From Liolophura sinensis (taxonomy: Eukaryota; Mollusca; Polyplacophora; Chitonida; Chitonidae): DNA of 64,000 bases. Location: contig NC_088301.1 of assembly GCF_032854445.1 (NCBI RefSeq), forward strand, positions 46,743,116-46,807,115, read 5' to 3'. Both the position numbers and the translations under genes were made by a program. The notes under the pieces were generated by a model. That model was not told where the DNA came from. It worked only from the letters and a program-made list of their open reading frames with translations, and did not search any database. Below are positions 37,401 to 43,208 of the stretch, one piece after another. Numbering within the stretch: the first letter of the stretch is position 1; each line of letters begins with the position of its first letter.

Positions 37401-39650
37401 ACAAGTCTTAAAATAACAGTGAACCATTTTAATTGTCATTTCTACTGATTCAACATTATTAATGATACTGATTATTGTAATAAGTTCACACAGACACTGA
37501 CGAGACAGGGTGGGGGCTCTCGCAAACTAATGCAGCTGAAGGACAAGATTTATGGTACTTGCTACTTCTTAATATATATCTCGCATACCCGGGTCTGTCA
37601 GCTCAAAAGCGGGAGTAGCAGCTATCATAAAATCATGTATTTTAGCTACAATAGTTCGCGAGAACCCCCACTATGTCTCGTCCAAACCTGCATGAACAAG
37701 CGTGACTACTGAAATACTGACTGGGTGTATTGTCATTTCTACATTTTAAGGGATATAGAATCAATTCTGATTAGCTGACTTTGGGTTTCCTGGGTTAATC
37801 CCTGAAGGCTTGGTCACACTTGAATAAATGTGCCATACCTAAAACTCAGCTTAGACTTGCCTATCTCTCCCACCAGCCAATCAGATTTAACCCTCAGATT
37901 TAACCCTTTTTACTTGTTATGTTTAGAAAATATTAAGAAGTTTTACAAAAAGACTTTAACATGTCCTCAAAGGACATGTGAGTCAGGAAGCCTGGAAACC
38001 ATGTACATGTATATTTATTTTATAACATCTTTTCTTTTCATGAAACTATAAAATAACATCATATGCTTTTATTAATCCACTCATACTTGTCTACATCAAG
38101 TAATTCTCACCCACTTTTAATTTCAAGGAATGAAATGTATTTACCATGTACAAGGTGTCAACAACTGTCAGCTGGAACAATGTATCTATTTGGCTTGGGA
38201 AGATGGGAGATCAGACCACAAAAGTCTGTAACAAGGCTACAAAGTCCCACCTGACAAAATGCTGCCTGCACCCCTCTCCTAATGAATCTGATGAAAATTT
38301 CAACGATCTGAACTCTAAAGACAACGCTCTCATTCCAACAAAAGCGTAGATATATTTGAAGGCAGTGAAGTCAAAAATTCGAGTTATCAGTTACACAGAT
38401 AAGGATACAGCCATGTCAATCCAATCCTTTTCATGAATCTCACATGGAATGTTGCTGTACTGAATCAGAGTGGTGTGGAGGGTGCACAATTTACAGATAT
38501 TGTAATTGTATTGTAACAGATATTGATATTGTAATAAGATATTGTACATGGCTCTTTTTTTTTTTTTTTTACTGTGTCACCTGATTCCTTGCAACTGGTT
38601 GTGTATCTTGGTAAATGGGCACTGCTGGAGAGCAGCGAGAGAGGTAGAAAGCTTGACGAAACCAAACAAGTTCTTGTTTCAATGTACACTTAACTGTCAG
38701 CTCCAGTCTAAGCTTCTTGGATGTTGCCAGAATACATTTCACATATTCAGGAGGATTTGTTTATTAGATACTTTCCCTTGCTGCTTGCAGGACATTACTA
38801 TGCCTCTGACCATTGTTCATCAGAACTTTGAAGCCATTTAAAAAGAAGTCAAACATGTTTCTTGCCCAACTGCATTTTCTGGACATAATTTTCAGAGAAA
38901 TAAAAACAAAACACTTGCCTTATTGTAGGTTGTAAAATCTTTTGGTACACGAAACTGTTCTATGCCACTTCATCAGAAAAAAACATAAAATTCAACAGAA
39001 GATAGGACCGGCTAATTCAACATGCACTCAGAAACACCTTTCTCGTCAGGATAGTAAAGATTTCTTAGCTTTCTGAAAGCTATATAATAAAAAAAACCAA
39101 GCTTTACATTGAAACAAGAAATATATCGAAGCCAGAACTGCACTCAGAATGAGGTCATTTTTAAAGTATCATACTTCATGTTCATAATATATATTATGAG
39201 TAAAGAATGGGTGAGTAAAGAATGCTAAAACTCTGATCAGGATGTTGGGGCTAAGGTGTATGGTTTACTGTGGAAGTGAGGCAACCATGCAACATTCAAA
39301 AGCCATACATGGTGCCCACATTTATGAAAGTGATTGAATACACTGGTGAAGTGAGTTGCAAACCGGGCTGAATTTCAGGCTTCCAGTGTGCTCTATAAAT
39401 TGAGCAAAAGGAGGTGTTAGCTTTTAAGACCACCTTGATTTTAAGTACTTTTTGGGACTATGGCAAGACCGAGCAAATCCTTGGAAGAATTTTTCTACTT
39501 AAAACATACGTACACTATAAATTATATATGCAGTATTTCAAATACATGTTATTGTAATTTGTATACAATGTATATATAATTAACTTCATAATACTCACTG
39601 CCAAATTGTCTAATCATCAGTCGCCTCACGCATCTATAATTAAATCCCAT
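7357..39650 (-). CDS. POMGNT1-like: POMGNT1-like glycosyltransferase with two FAM3/ILEI stem domains (26 coding exons)
   Basis: Seen: 26 minus-strand exons with GT-AG borders and agreeing phases give 857 codons plus stop. Order: tail 1-21, hydrophobic anchor about 22-42, FAM3/ILEI domain 1 about 103-263, domain 2 about 290-456, linker, GT13 domain about 510-857. Known: human POMGNT1 is a Golgi type II enzyme that transfers GlcNAc in beta-1,2 linkage to O-mannose, for example on dystroglycan; its stem domain binds carbohydrate. Matches to human POMGNT1 include V-L-E-E-x, S-A-W-N, P-G-L-G-[WF], W-D-x-W and I-P-D-[VL]-S-R. Odd: there are two stem domains instead of one, the third acidic residue of the E-E-D motif is E604, and the human N-R-P donor loop reads L-N-H. 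A lineage-specific paralogue or weakly active enzyme is possible. The start was chosen because it puts a short basic tail before the anchor. Exons were joined by eye, without transcripts. Confidence 0.82.
8010..8141 (-). CDS. POMGNT1-like exon 25: C-terminal part of GT13 domain
   Basis: Encodes YSVVFTQKDANDFRNLRKLC then GLYKGVL. Human: [22 protein letters not shown] and H-R-G-L-W-R-L-F. The acceptor used is TTACAG, because the other AG five bases on breaks phase. Confidence 0.82.
8579..8734 (-). CDS. POMGNT1-like exon 24: C-terminal part of GT13 domain
   Basis: Encodes VASMVEQQYDNQIANMLRTS then LPGCLER. Human: V-D-S-L-K-K-E-A-Y-E-V-E-V-H-R-L-L-S. Donor GTGAGT follows two spare bases. Confidence 0.82.
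10724..10876 (-). CDS. POMGNT1-like exon 23: catalytic-base region of GT13 domain
   Basis: Encodes AWDGWNIS then ILIPDLSRVYRQPYKGAHGM. The W-D-x-W motif (D685) and I-P-D-[VL]-S-R-x-Y are kept as in GnT I and POMGNT1. The human M-R after W-D-M-W is N-I here. Confidence 0.9.
11630..11762 (-). CDS. POMGNT1-like exon 22: GT13 domain
   Basis: Encodes LLRVEDFPGLGFLMKRSAFE, nearly the human [21 protein letters not shown]. Acceptor TTTCTAG, donor GTGAGA. Confidence 0.9.
13468..13594 (-). CDS. POMGNT1-like exon 21: metal-site motif of GT13 domain
   Basis: Encodes YIIVLEEEILLGPDFLLFM then DESLLAVSAWNPNG. Human: F-A-V-V-L-E-E-D-L-D-I-A-V-D-F and D-D-S-L-Y-C-I-S-A-W-N. E604 replaces the Asp of the E-E-D metal motif. 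Confidence 0.9.
14565..14944. mobile_element. Miniature element with TTGCACAAAGG terminal inverted repeats
   Basis: Left end GCTTGCACAAAGGAATTGTA at 14565; right end is its inverted match, TTACAATCCCTTTGTGCAAG, ending at 14940. A further direct copy of the motif lies at 14485 (CTTGCACAAAGCCATTG), so part of an older element may flank it. No protein is encoded. It lies in intron 20-21 of the POMGNT1-like gene, close to exon 20. Confidence 0.55.
15007..15056 (-). CDS. POMGNT1-like exon 20 (50 bp): GT13 domain
   Basis: A 50-bp exon encoding LLLAAIKKVWSQFHDK, the helix before the metal motif (human Y-K-A-S-L-T-A-T-F-N-L-F-P-E-A-K). Acceptor CTTTCAG, donor GTAAGT; phases fit both neighbours. Confidence 0.75.
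15362..15455 (-). CDS. POMGNT1-like exon 19: GT13 domain
   Basis: Encodes EQFPEYADLADIFGFKDIRL, which matches human Y-Y-E-E-P-M-D-V-V-A-L-F-G-L-R-G-I. Acceptor TTGCAG, donor GTGAGT. Confidence 0.84.
18050..18126 (-). CDS. POMGNT1-like exon 18: GT13 donor-binding region
   Basis: Encodes LNHNSLVKTLETTSMQSGIN then PEMVF. Human: N-R-P-N-Y-L-Y-R-M-L-R-S-L-L-x-x-x-G-V-S-P-Q-M. The Arg-Pro of the donor loop is absent here. The donor is GTAAGT. Confidence 0.84.
18524..18619 (-). CDS. POMGNT1-like exon 17: first strand of GT13 domain
   Basis: Encodes SSPIIIVPG, matching the human strand V-P-V-A-V-I-A-G that opens the nucleotide-sugar fold. The preceding PVPLMEKSLEG aligns with P-D-P-L-P-D-N-K. Confidence 0.82.
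19467..19565 (-). CDS. POMGNT1-like exon 16: stem to catalytic linker
   Basis: Encodes WRNDEKRAFCKENDGYVDFC, aligned with the human linker R-R-x-F-C-x-K-x-x-G-Y-x-x-x-C. The paired cysteines and G-Y are kept. Confidence 0.82.
19973..20042 (-). CDS. POMGNT1-like exon 15: end of FAM3/ILEI domain 2
   Basis: Encodes GQWPKPLTHSFCIPTK. FAM3 proteins end their domain with G-W-P-E-x-[LV] and G-C-I-P, so C452 is the closing cysteine. Confidence 0.82.
20545..20712 (+). repeat. Dispersed repeat, copy A
   Basis: Shares GCTTTGGTCACACTTGAATA and ACCAGCCAATCAGA with 37758-37895 in the same order and spacing. It lies in an intron of the POMGNT1-like gene. The family is not recognised. Confidence 0.6.
20757..20883 (-). 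CDS. POMGNT1-like exon 14: FAM3/ILEI domain 2
   Basis: Encodes AKELLQEFGSS and RFRDVWYLVGQK; human POMGNT1 has A-K-A-L-L-R-S-L-G-S and W-R-D-T-W-A-F-V-G-R-K. Phases match exon 9. Confidence 0.88.
21325..21409 (-). CDS. POMGNT1-like exon 13: FAM3/ILEI domain 2
   Basis: 85 bp, encoding SSPLEMFLEDVWGSQ then IIIAVTADESSKK, which matches human POMGNT1 V-L-I-C-T-V-K-D-E-G-S. Size and phases equal those of exon 8 in domain 1. Confidence 0.85.
22072..22181 (-). CDS. POMGNT1-like exon 12: FAM3/ILEI domain 2
   Basis: Encodes NDGGRGFNIVVLDP then KIVKMARFDTYET. Human POMGNT1 has R-G-I-H-V-I-V-L-N and K-R-V-F-D-T-Y at the same places. Confidence 0.88.
22288..22395 (-). repeat. SINE-like repeat, tail family, minus orientation
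   Basis: Reverse complement of the family seen at 43250-43390 and 50540-50670: CTCAAGAATATTTCACTTA followed by GGTGGGAGGAAACC. It lies in intron 11-12 of the POMGNT1-like gene. Confidence 0.6.
22545..22731 (-). CDS. POMGNT1-like exon 11: FAM3/ILEI domain 2 start
   Basis: About 28 linker residues, then CGLPESCP and GPQICLDGK, the full FAM3 entry motif with C293, C299 and C321. This exon matches FAM3 more closely than the human POMGNT1 stem does, which lacks this cysteine pair. Confidence 0.85.
22964..23027 (-). CDS. POMGNT1-like exon 10: end of FAM3/ILEI domain 1
   Basis: Encodes FAKIIEKSGCFSIP. C259 takes the place of the last FAM3 cysteine (G-C-I-P). Acceptor GTTGCAG, donor GTAAGG. Confidence 0.75.
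23218..23341 (-). CDS. POMGNT1-like exon 9: FAM3/ILEI domain 1
   Basis: Encodes ARRLLKKLGSN and KFRDSFMMIGQK, equivalent to FAM3 [AK]-x-x-x-x-x-L-G-S and [LF]-x-[FW]-R-D-[ST]-W-x-F-[VI]-G. Phases are the same as for the domain 2 counterpart at 20757-20883. Confidence 0.85.
24376..24460 (-). CDS. POMGNT1-like exon 8: FAM3/ILEI domain 1
   Basis: 85 bp, encoding TPLIRYIRTKLADN then IVMIASFDEVSSK, as in FAM3 (L-x-x-F-I ... [IV]-x-x-A-[ST]-x-D-[DE]). Its counterpart in domain 2 is also exactly 85 bp with the same phases. Confidence 0.82.
25371..25421 (-). CDS. POMGNT1-like exon 7: FAM3/ILEI domain 1
   Basis: Encodes ITAEIVGTFTVDTYID, which matches the FAM3 segment G-x-[LV]-x-x-x-x-x-F-D-x-[WY]. 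In domain 2 the equivalent of exons 6 and 7 is a single exon, so an intron was gained here or lost there. Confidence 0.78.
25530..25640. repeat. Possible dispersed repeat fragment
   Basis: AAACTGAAGTGCCTGGGGTA followed by GCCAAGTAACTGACC resembles a bivalve interspersed repeat I recall, but no second copy was found in this window. Confidence 0.25.
26069..26127 (-). CDS. POMGNT1-like exon 6: FAM3/ILEI domain 1
   Basis: Encodes NGGRGLNMVVVDG, the G-R-G-[IL]-[NH] strand typical of FAM3/ILEI domains. The acceptor is TGACAG and the donor GTAAGT. Confidence 0.8.
26794..26896 (-). CDS. POMGNT1-like exon 5: FAM3/ILEI domain 1 start
   Basis: Encodes CGVTCP, then GPTICFED, the family signature (FAM3: CGLPxPCP and GPxICxED). 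Cysteines C105, C109 and C131 match the FAM3 disulphide positions. The donor is GT|GTAAGT. Confidence 0.82.
27810..27926 (-). CDS. POMGNT1-like exon 4: stem linker
   Basis: Acceptor TTTCAG, donor GTATAT, 38 whole codons plus split codons at both ends. It is lumenal sequence before the first FAM3 domain (DIHLNLFTAENDILERL). A 6.6-kb intron separates it from exon 3. Confidence 0.7.
28975..29120 (+). repeat. SINE-like repeat, tail family
   Basis: CTGATTCCTCCCACTATAAA, then GACATAAAACACCAATCAAG. A diverged member of the family ending GTAAAACACCAATCAAATAA. Confidence 0.55.
30835..30905 (-). repeat. SINE-like repeat fragment, tail family, minus orientation
   Basis: GTAGGAGGAAACTGGGCAGA followed by GGGGGAACCC is the reverse complement of the CTCTGCCCGGTTTCCTCCCA core of the family. 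Confidence 0.5.
31036..31071. repeat. GTAT microsatellite
   Basis: TATG/TATGTG units run directly into the head of the SINE-like copy at 31072. Confidence 0.9.
31072..31260 (+). repeat. Dispersed repeat (SINE-like), copy 2
   Basis: Head TTTGGGTTTAACGTCGTACT, then CAGTCATATGATGATGAG, as at 2383-2636. Its downstream part is more diverged but keeps AGTGCTGTCACCACTGA and a related tail. Confidence 0.65.
33930..34147. mobile_element. Miniature inverted-repeat element, GGCC-ATTCCAC family
   Basis: Left end GGTCCGATTCCACAGCGATT continues TCTGATTTAAGTCAAAATTT. The right end is the inverted match: AAATTTTAACTTTAAGTCAG, AAATCACTTCGTGGAATTGG, CC. The arms are about 40 bp and the element 218 bp. No protein is encoded. 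Related ends lie near 1220-1236 and 63890-64000. Confidence 0.7.
34509..34566 (-). CDS. POMGNT1-like exon 3: start of lumenal stem
   Basis: The donor GTAAGA is clear. Two AGs lie next to each other at the acceptor (CAG-AG). Only the downstream AG keeps phase with the anchor exon, giving DKRIWDGGYLQ. It joins exon 4 cleanly. Similarity is too low for a domain call. Confidence 0.6.
34715..34790 (-). repeat. SINE-like repeat fragment, tail family, minus orientation
   Basis: TTAAGAATAATTCACTTA, then GCCAGCATTATGGTGGGAGG, AAACT. Reverse complement of the family core. Confidence 0.5.
36710..36815 (+). repeat. SINE-like repeat, tail family
   Basis: GGCTTCCTCCTACACATCAT, GTGAGTGAAATATTCTTGAA, then GCGTAAAACACCAATCAAAT. 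It ends about 20 bp from exon 2 of the POMGNT1-like gene. Confidence 0.65.
36836..36912 (-). CDS. POMGNT1-like exon 2: signal anchor
   Basis: Acceptor TTTTCAG, donor GTGAGT. In phase with exon 1 it encodes FWIWVFVTVVVIYLVDLM, a clear type II transmembrane anchor (residues 22-39). A second open frame here reads as a Cys-rich peptide, but exon 1 cannot supply its phase. Confidence 0.75.
37470..37730. mobile_element. Foldback element, CGAGACAGG family, copy 1
   Basis: Inner arms 37499-37528 (GACGAGACAGGGTGGGGGCT, CTCGCAAACT) and 37653-37682 are inverted matches. The similarity extends outward (AGTTCACACAGACACTGACG on the left; its inverted counterpart around 37683-37720 on the right). The loop is about 125 bp. 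It lies in intron 1 of the POMGNT1-like gene. Confidence 0.65.
37758..37895 (+). repeat. Dispersed repeat, copy B
   Basis: Partner of 20545-20712: GGCTTGGTCACACTTGAATA, ACCTAAAACTCAGC and CACCAGCCAATCAGATTTAA. It is a little shorter than copy A. Confidence 0.6.
39599..39650 (-). CDS. POMGNT1-like exon 1: start codon and cytosolic tail
   Basis: ATG at 39650-39648, then a short basic tail (RCVRRLMIRQ) and donor GTGAGT, leaving one base. The other two frames have stops. The exon extends upstream to an acceptor near 39663, so 5' untranslated exons probably lie farther upstream. Confidence 0.68.
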
Positions 39651-39964
39651 CTGGGGCCCACCTGTACAAATAAACAGACAAATCAATAATGATATATCCA
39701 AAATGGCAAGAGAATTTCAGCAGTTAAGCAAACTAATCATAACAAAAGAACATATCTACACTTTACAAATGTACTTTAAACTAATAAACAACCATCACTG
39801 GAAATGAAGATATTAACATCACAAAAAAACAAAATGTCTATCATCTACTTTCTACAGATAAAAACAGTTTTCTGCACTAGATGATAAACAACAAAATGAA
39901 ATCCCACAGCAAGAAATTACATTACATCCACTTAACACCTAAATACATGTTAGTCCAATTGGCA

Positions 39965-40089
39965 TTTCAGGGGTATCGCAACTTCACGCAGGTATCGACG
40001 AGATAGGTGTGGGCTCTATCAAACTCTCACAAACTAAGAGCCCCGACCTGTCTCGCCGGCATCTGCGTGAACTTGCGATACCCTGGAAA
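39965..40089. mobile_element. Foldback element, CGAGACAGG family, copy 2
   Basis: Left arm 39965-40017 (TTTCAGGGGTATCGCAACTT, CACGCAGGTATCGACGAGAT) pairs with the right arm 40037-40089; the loop is about 20 bp. It is a compact relative of the 37470-37730 element and lies about 300 bp upstream of the first coding exon of the POMGNT1-like gene. Confidence 0.75.
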
Positions 40090-40395
40090 CGCTGACTGAG
40101 TTACTGGCTCTCGCTATAATGCCTACTGAAAACATGAGATCAAGTTAAATTGTACCCTGACCAAGTCATGCCCAAGTCAGGTAGTCAAGTCACACCCAAC
40201 TTTTGTCATTCTATATCAAACTTTTACATTTATATAAAATTTATATTGACCACATGCTTACCTGATGAGTACAGCAGTCACATTTACGTGTACTTGCTTA
40301 AGTAAACTGAGGCTGCTGAACGCTGGCTGTTTATCACCCCTTTTTTCACAAAATGCATATAAGGGAATAAAATGAAATCACCATACCGTATTTCA

Positions 40396-40408
40396 ATAAT
40401 ATATTTAT

Positions 40409-40466
<58 letters not shown>

Positions 40467-40484
40467 GTATGTATGTATGTATAT
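40396..40484. repeat. AT / GTAT microsatellite
   Basis: Long AT run followed by GTAT units. Confidence 0.95.
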
Positions 40485-41329
40485 AATTAAAAATTTTGAG
40501 AGTAAATCTTAGGCAAAGAACTATTGTGGAACCTTAATGTTTTCATCAAACTGTGCAACTATATGTCATCCTACTAAATTAACTGATCCAAGAGAAATAT
40601 ACTATCTACAAATTATATGTTGCATTCATTTCAAAATATTTGGATCGATATCATGAACATGCTTTTTCTGTAATGAAATTTGGTAGTCCGATATTAAAAA
40701 GTGGTATTTTCAGGCTTTCTGAAGTCTGGATGCTGACTAGTACACAGTAGACATTATAGTGGTCATTTCCATAGATTTCTGATATTTCATAACATAATGT
40801 TTACGTGTAACAACTCGATGGCCTACTAAAATTACTAGGGCTTATTATGTATGGCTCTTCGGGATATTACACCTGAGGTTAGATAATGTTTGAGGATGCA
40901 TAACGTAAGTCACAACCCCAATTTCACTAAGGGCCTTGCCGCATTAAAAAGAAAAAACCTTCAAGGATATTACAACTACAACAGTGCTTCGACGTATTAA
41001 AACAGTTTTTGGACATGTCGAATCCGTGGTCACACAAAAAATTACCTCTGTTATTTGCCGATCACTATCAACACGGTGAACTGGCTTCTGATTCTCGTTG
41101 TTAAAAACAACTGTCCATAATTTTCCACCTAAAAATTAGCACATCTCGCTGTACATTTGGGGTTACCTCTCCACGCAGGTCTTGTTTGTATGAAATTTAA
41201 CTATTTGCCACATCATGTGAGTGGAGAATGAGGAACGCCACCTGGTGGGGTAGGTGACAGCACCGCTTCAAGAGGAGATAATAAAGTTCACGTGTCTATT
41301 TCCACGTACATGTTCATGTATGTAGGAAC

Positions 41330-41373
41330 TTAATAATAATAATAATAATAAAAATAATAAATAATAATAAATA
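41330..41373. repeat. AAT microsatellite
   Basis: Imperfect AAT units. Confidence 0.92.
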
Positions 41374-42469
41374 GCACATGGAATTTTAGATACAATTTAC
41401 CGTGATCTGTCTAATGATGTTAGCTCTGTTTTTTCTTTCTTTCTTTTTTTAAAGTTTTCCCCTTGTTTAAAGAAGTGTAGGGAACGTCTTCCTTGAAAAG
41501 TATAACCATAATTTAGGTCAACACTGCAGTTGTAATATAATCATTTAAAAATATATAGAAGTGAAGGGGTTATAGGCTACTACCCTTCCACCTTATCAGT
41601 GGGTGTATTTAAAGGTGTATTATCGCAGGGTTCACACAAGCATTTACATATTGCTTGTTAGATTCGTGAATATTTGGTTGCGCTTAGAAGTCGTATTTCT
41701 TCTCAAATAATATGGCAACTAATTCTGTAAGCAGAATATACACAGGCTTGTTTAATTCCAAGCATTCAGCAATATGTGTAACTTGGCACTAATGAGTAGC
41801 AGTCCTGATGCATGCAACAACCCCACATCATTTACATAAAAACAAAAGAATTTCAAAATTACAAACCTCTGCAGTTCTTAAGAACGTCTGGAATATACTT
41901 AATATAAGATGAATACAGGTGCAAATAAATTACGTTTTATCCACCTTTCAAACTCCATATGAGCGTTTTGAGTGAAGTACTTTCAATTTCTTATTTGAAA
42001 ACGTGAATCTTGGCATCCAAAATTCCATTTTAAGGTCTAATTTACCTGTTCCCGTCTGTGCATTTTTTTTTTTTACATATCTAACTGCAAATATGTGCAG
42101 TAATTATGAAGGTAAAAAGGGTGCATCCCATGGGTTTATGTCTTGGCACAAATGTTTACGTTTAATTGTTTCGCTCTTACCTGGACGCAATTTGCCAACT
42201 GCTTTCACATATAACTAGATGCACCGCAGTAACGGAGTATATTGCATGAGGACTTACATATGTATGCATCTGGATCTCATATAATTATAATAATATCTTT
42301 ATTTATTGAAGGTACCTCGGTCAGTTTGTTCAAAACTGTTCTTCCCCATGGCCTCCACAAACAAAAACAAAACAGTACCGGTACATAGAAACAGTTGAAT
42401 AGTGACAAAGGACAAATGTGACTAGTCTCCACAGCTATCCCAATCATTAAGTATGATTGTCTTATTGTC

Positions 42470-42565
42470 ACTAAGGCCGCAAGGGCGGAGGAATCTACAA
42501 AATCCCTGTCAATATGGGCGATTACCGCCGGGTTTGAACCTGTGCTAGCTACGGTACAGGTGTAC
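42470..42565. repeat. Possible tRNA-derived SINE fragment
   Basis: GGGTTTGAACCTGTG resembles a pol III B box (GGTTCGAANCC) and is preceded by a GC-richer stretch. No A box or second copy was identified. Confidence 0.3.
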
Positions 42566-43084
42566 CATATAATAGCCTGTGAAATCGGACCTGATAGAGC
42601 ATTGCGCTTTTCACATCTTATCTTAATAGTGATATTGAAACTCTTACAGATCTAAAACGGATAAAGAAAATGTAAGCCAGATTCACGGTAAAAGTTTTTT
42701 AATGCGAACAGGCACCTCGATCATCTGCGAACTATATCGAGTAGTCTCCCTTTCAAGTGTAACTCTCTAACTTCGTGTGTGAAATTGCTCAAAATCAGTA
42801 TCAGGGTGTCAAGTGTGGTTTGGTCACCCGCTGTGGTCATTGAAGAGCAAGAAGTTCATTGTCATTCGATTTGTGGAAAGTAGTTTGTTGAAGGATAGTG
42901 TTTTAAGTCTGATAATGCTTCAAGTTTGTGAAATTGTTCTCTCTAATCACAACAACATGGGCGGGGTTTTACGCTTGTGTCGCAGGGAAAAAGCTTTTCT
43001 TAATATTACTGAACTAGTCAAGTCAGTTTAATTTTTCAGCGCAGTTGAATTTTAAAGCTTGTGGAAGTTAAAACACTAAAAAAT

Positions 43085-43208
43085 ATGGCTGCTAGTCTTC
43101 CCTGTGAACTTAACAAATTCGCTGCACATACTCAACGGCTACGCGAAATCCTCTCGGATACAAAGAGGTGCTTTAATGACATCAATATCAGTGGCAGATT
43201 CGATGGAA
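43085..43208 (+). CDS. DSTYK: DSTYK exon 1
   Basis: ATG, then [17 protein letters not shown], matching human L-R-Q-N-L-R-E-T-Q-K-F-F-R-D-I-K. Donor GTAAGT leaves one base. Confidence 0.85.

Larger units (their letters stand above)
39663..43084. promoter_or_regulatory. Shared upstream region of two divergent genes
   Basis: 3.4 kb between the first recognised exons of the POMGNT1-like gene (minus) and DSTYK (plus). Both promoters and any 5' untranslated exons should lie here, but no TATA box or CpG island stands out by eye. It holds a foldback element, an AT/GTAT microsatellite, an AAT microsatellite and a possible tRNA-derived repeat. Confidence 0.45.

Noticed and set aside
42813-43031. 72-codon frame just upstream of DSTYK
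   Set aside because: No similarity to DSTYK or another family; more likely 5' flank.
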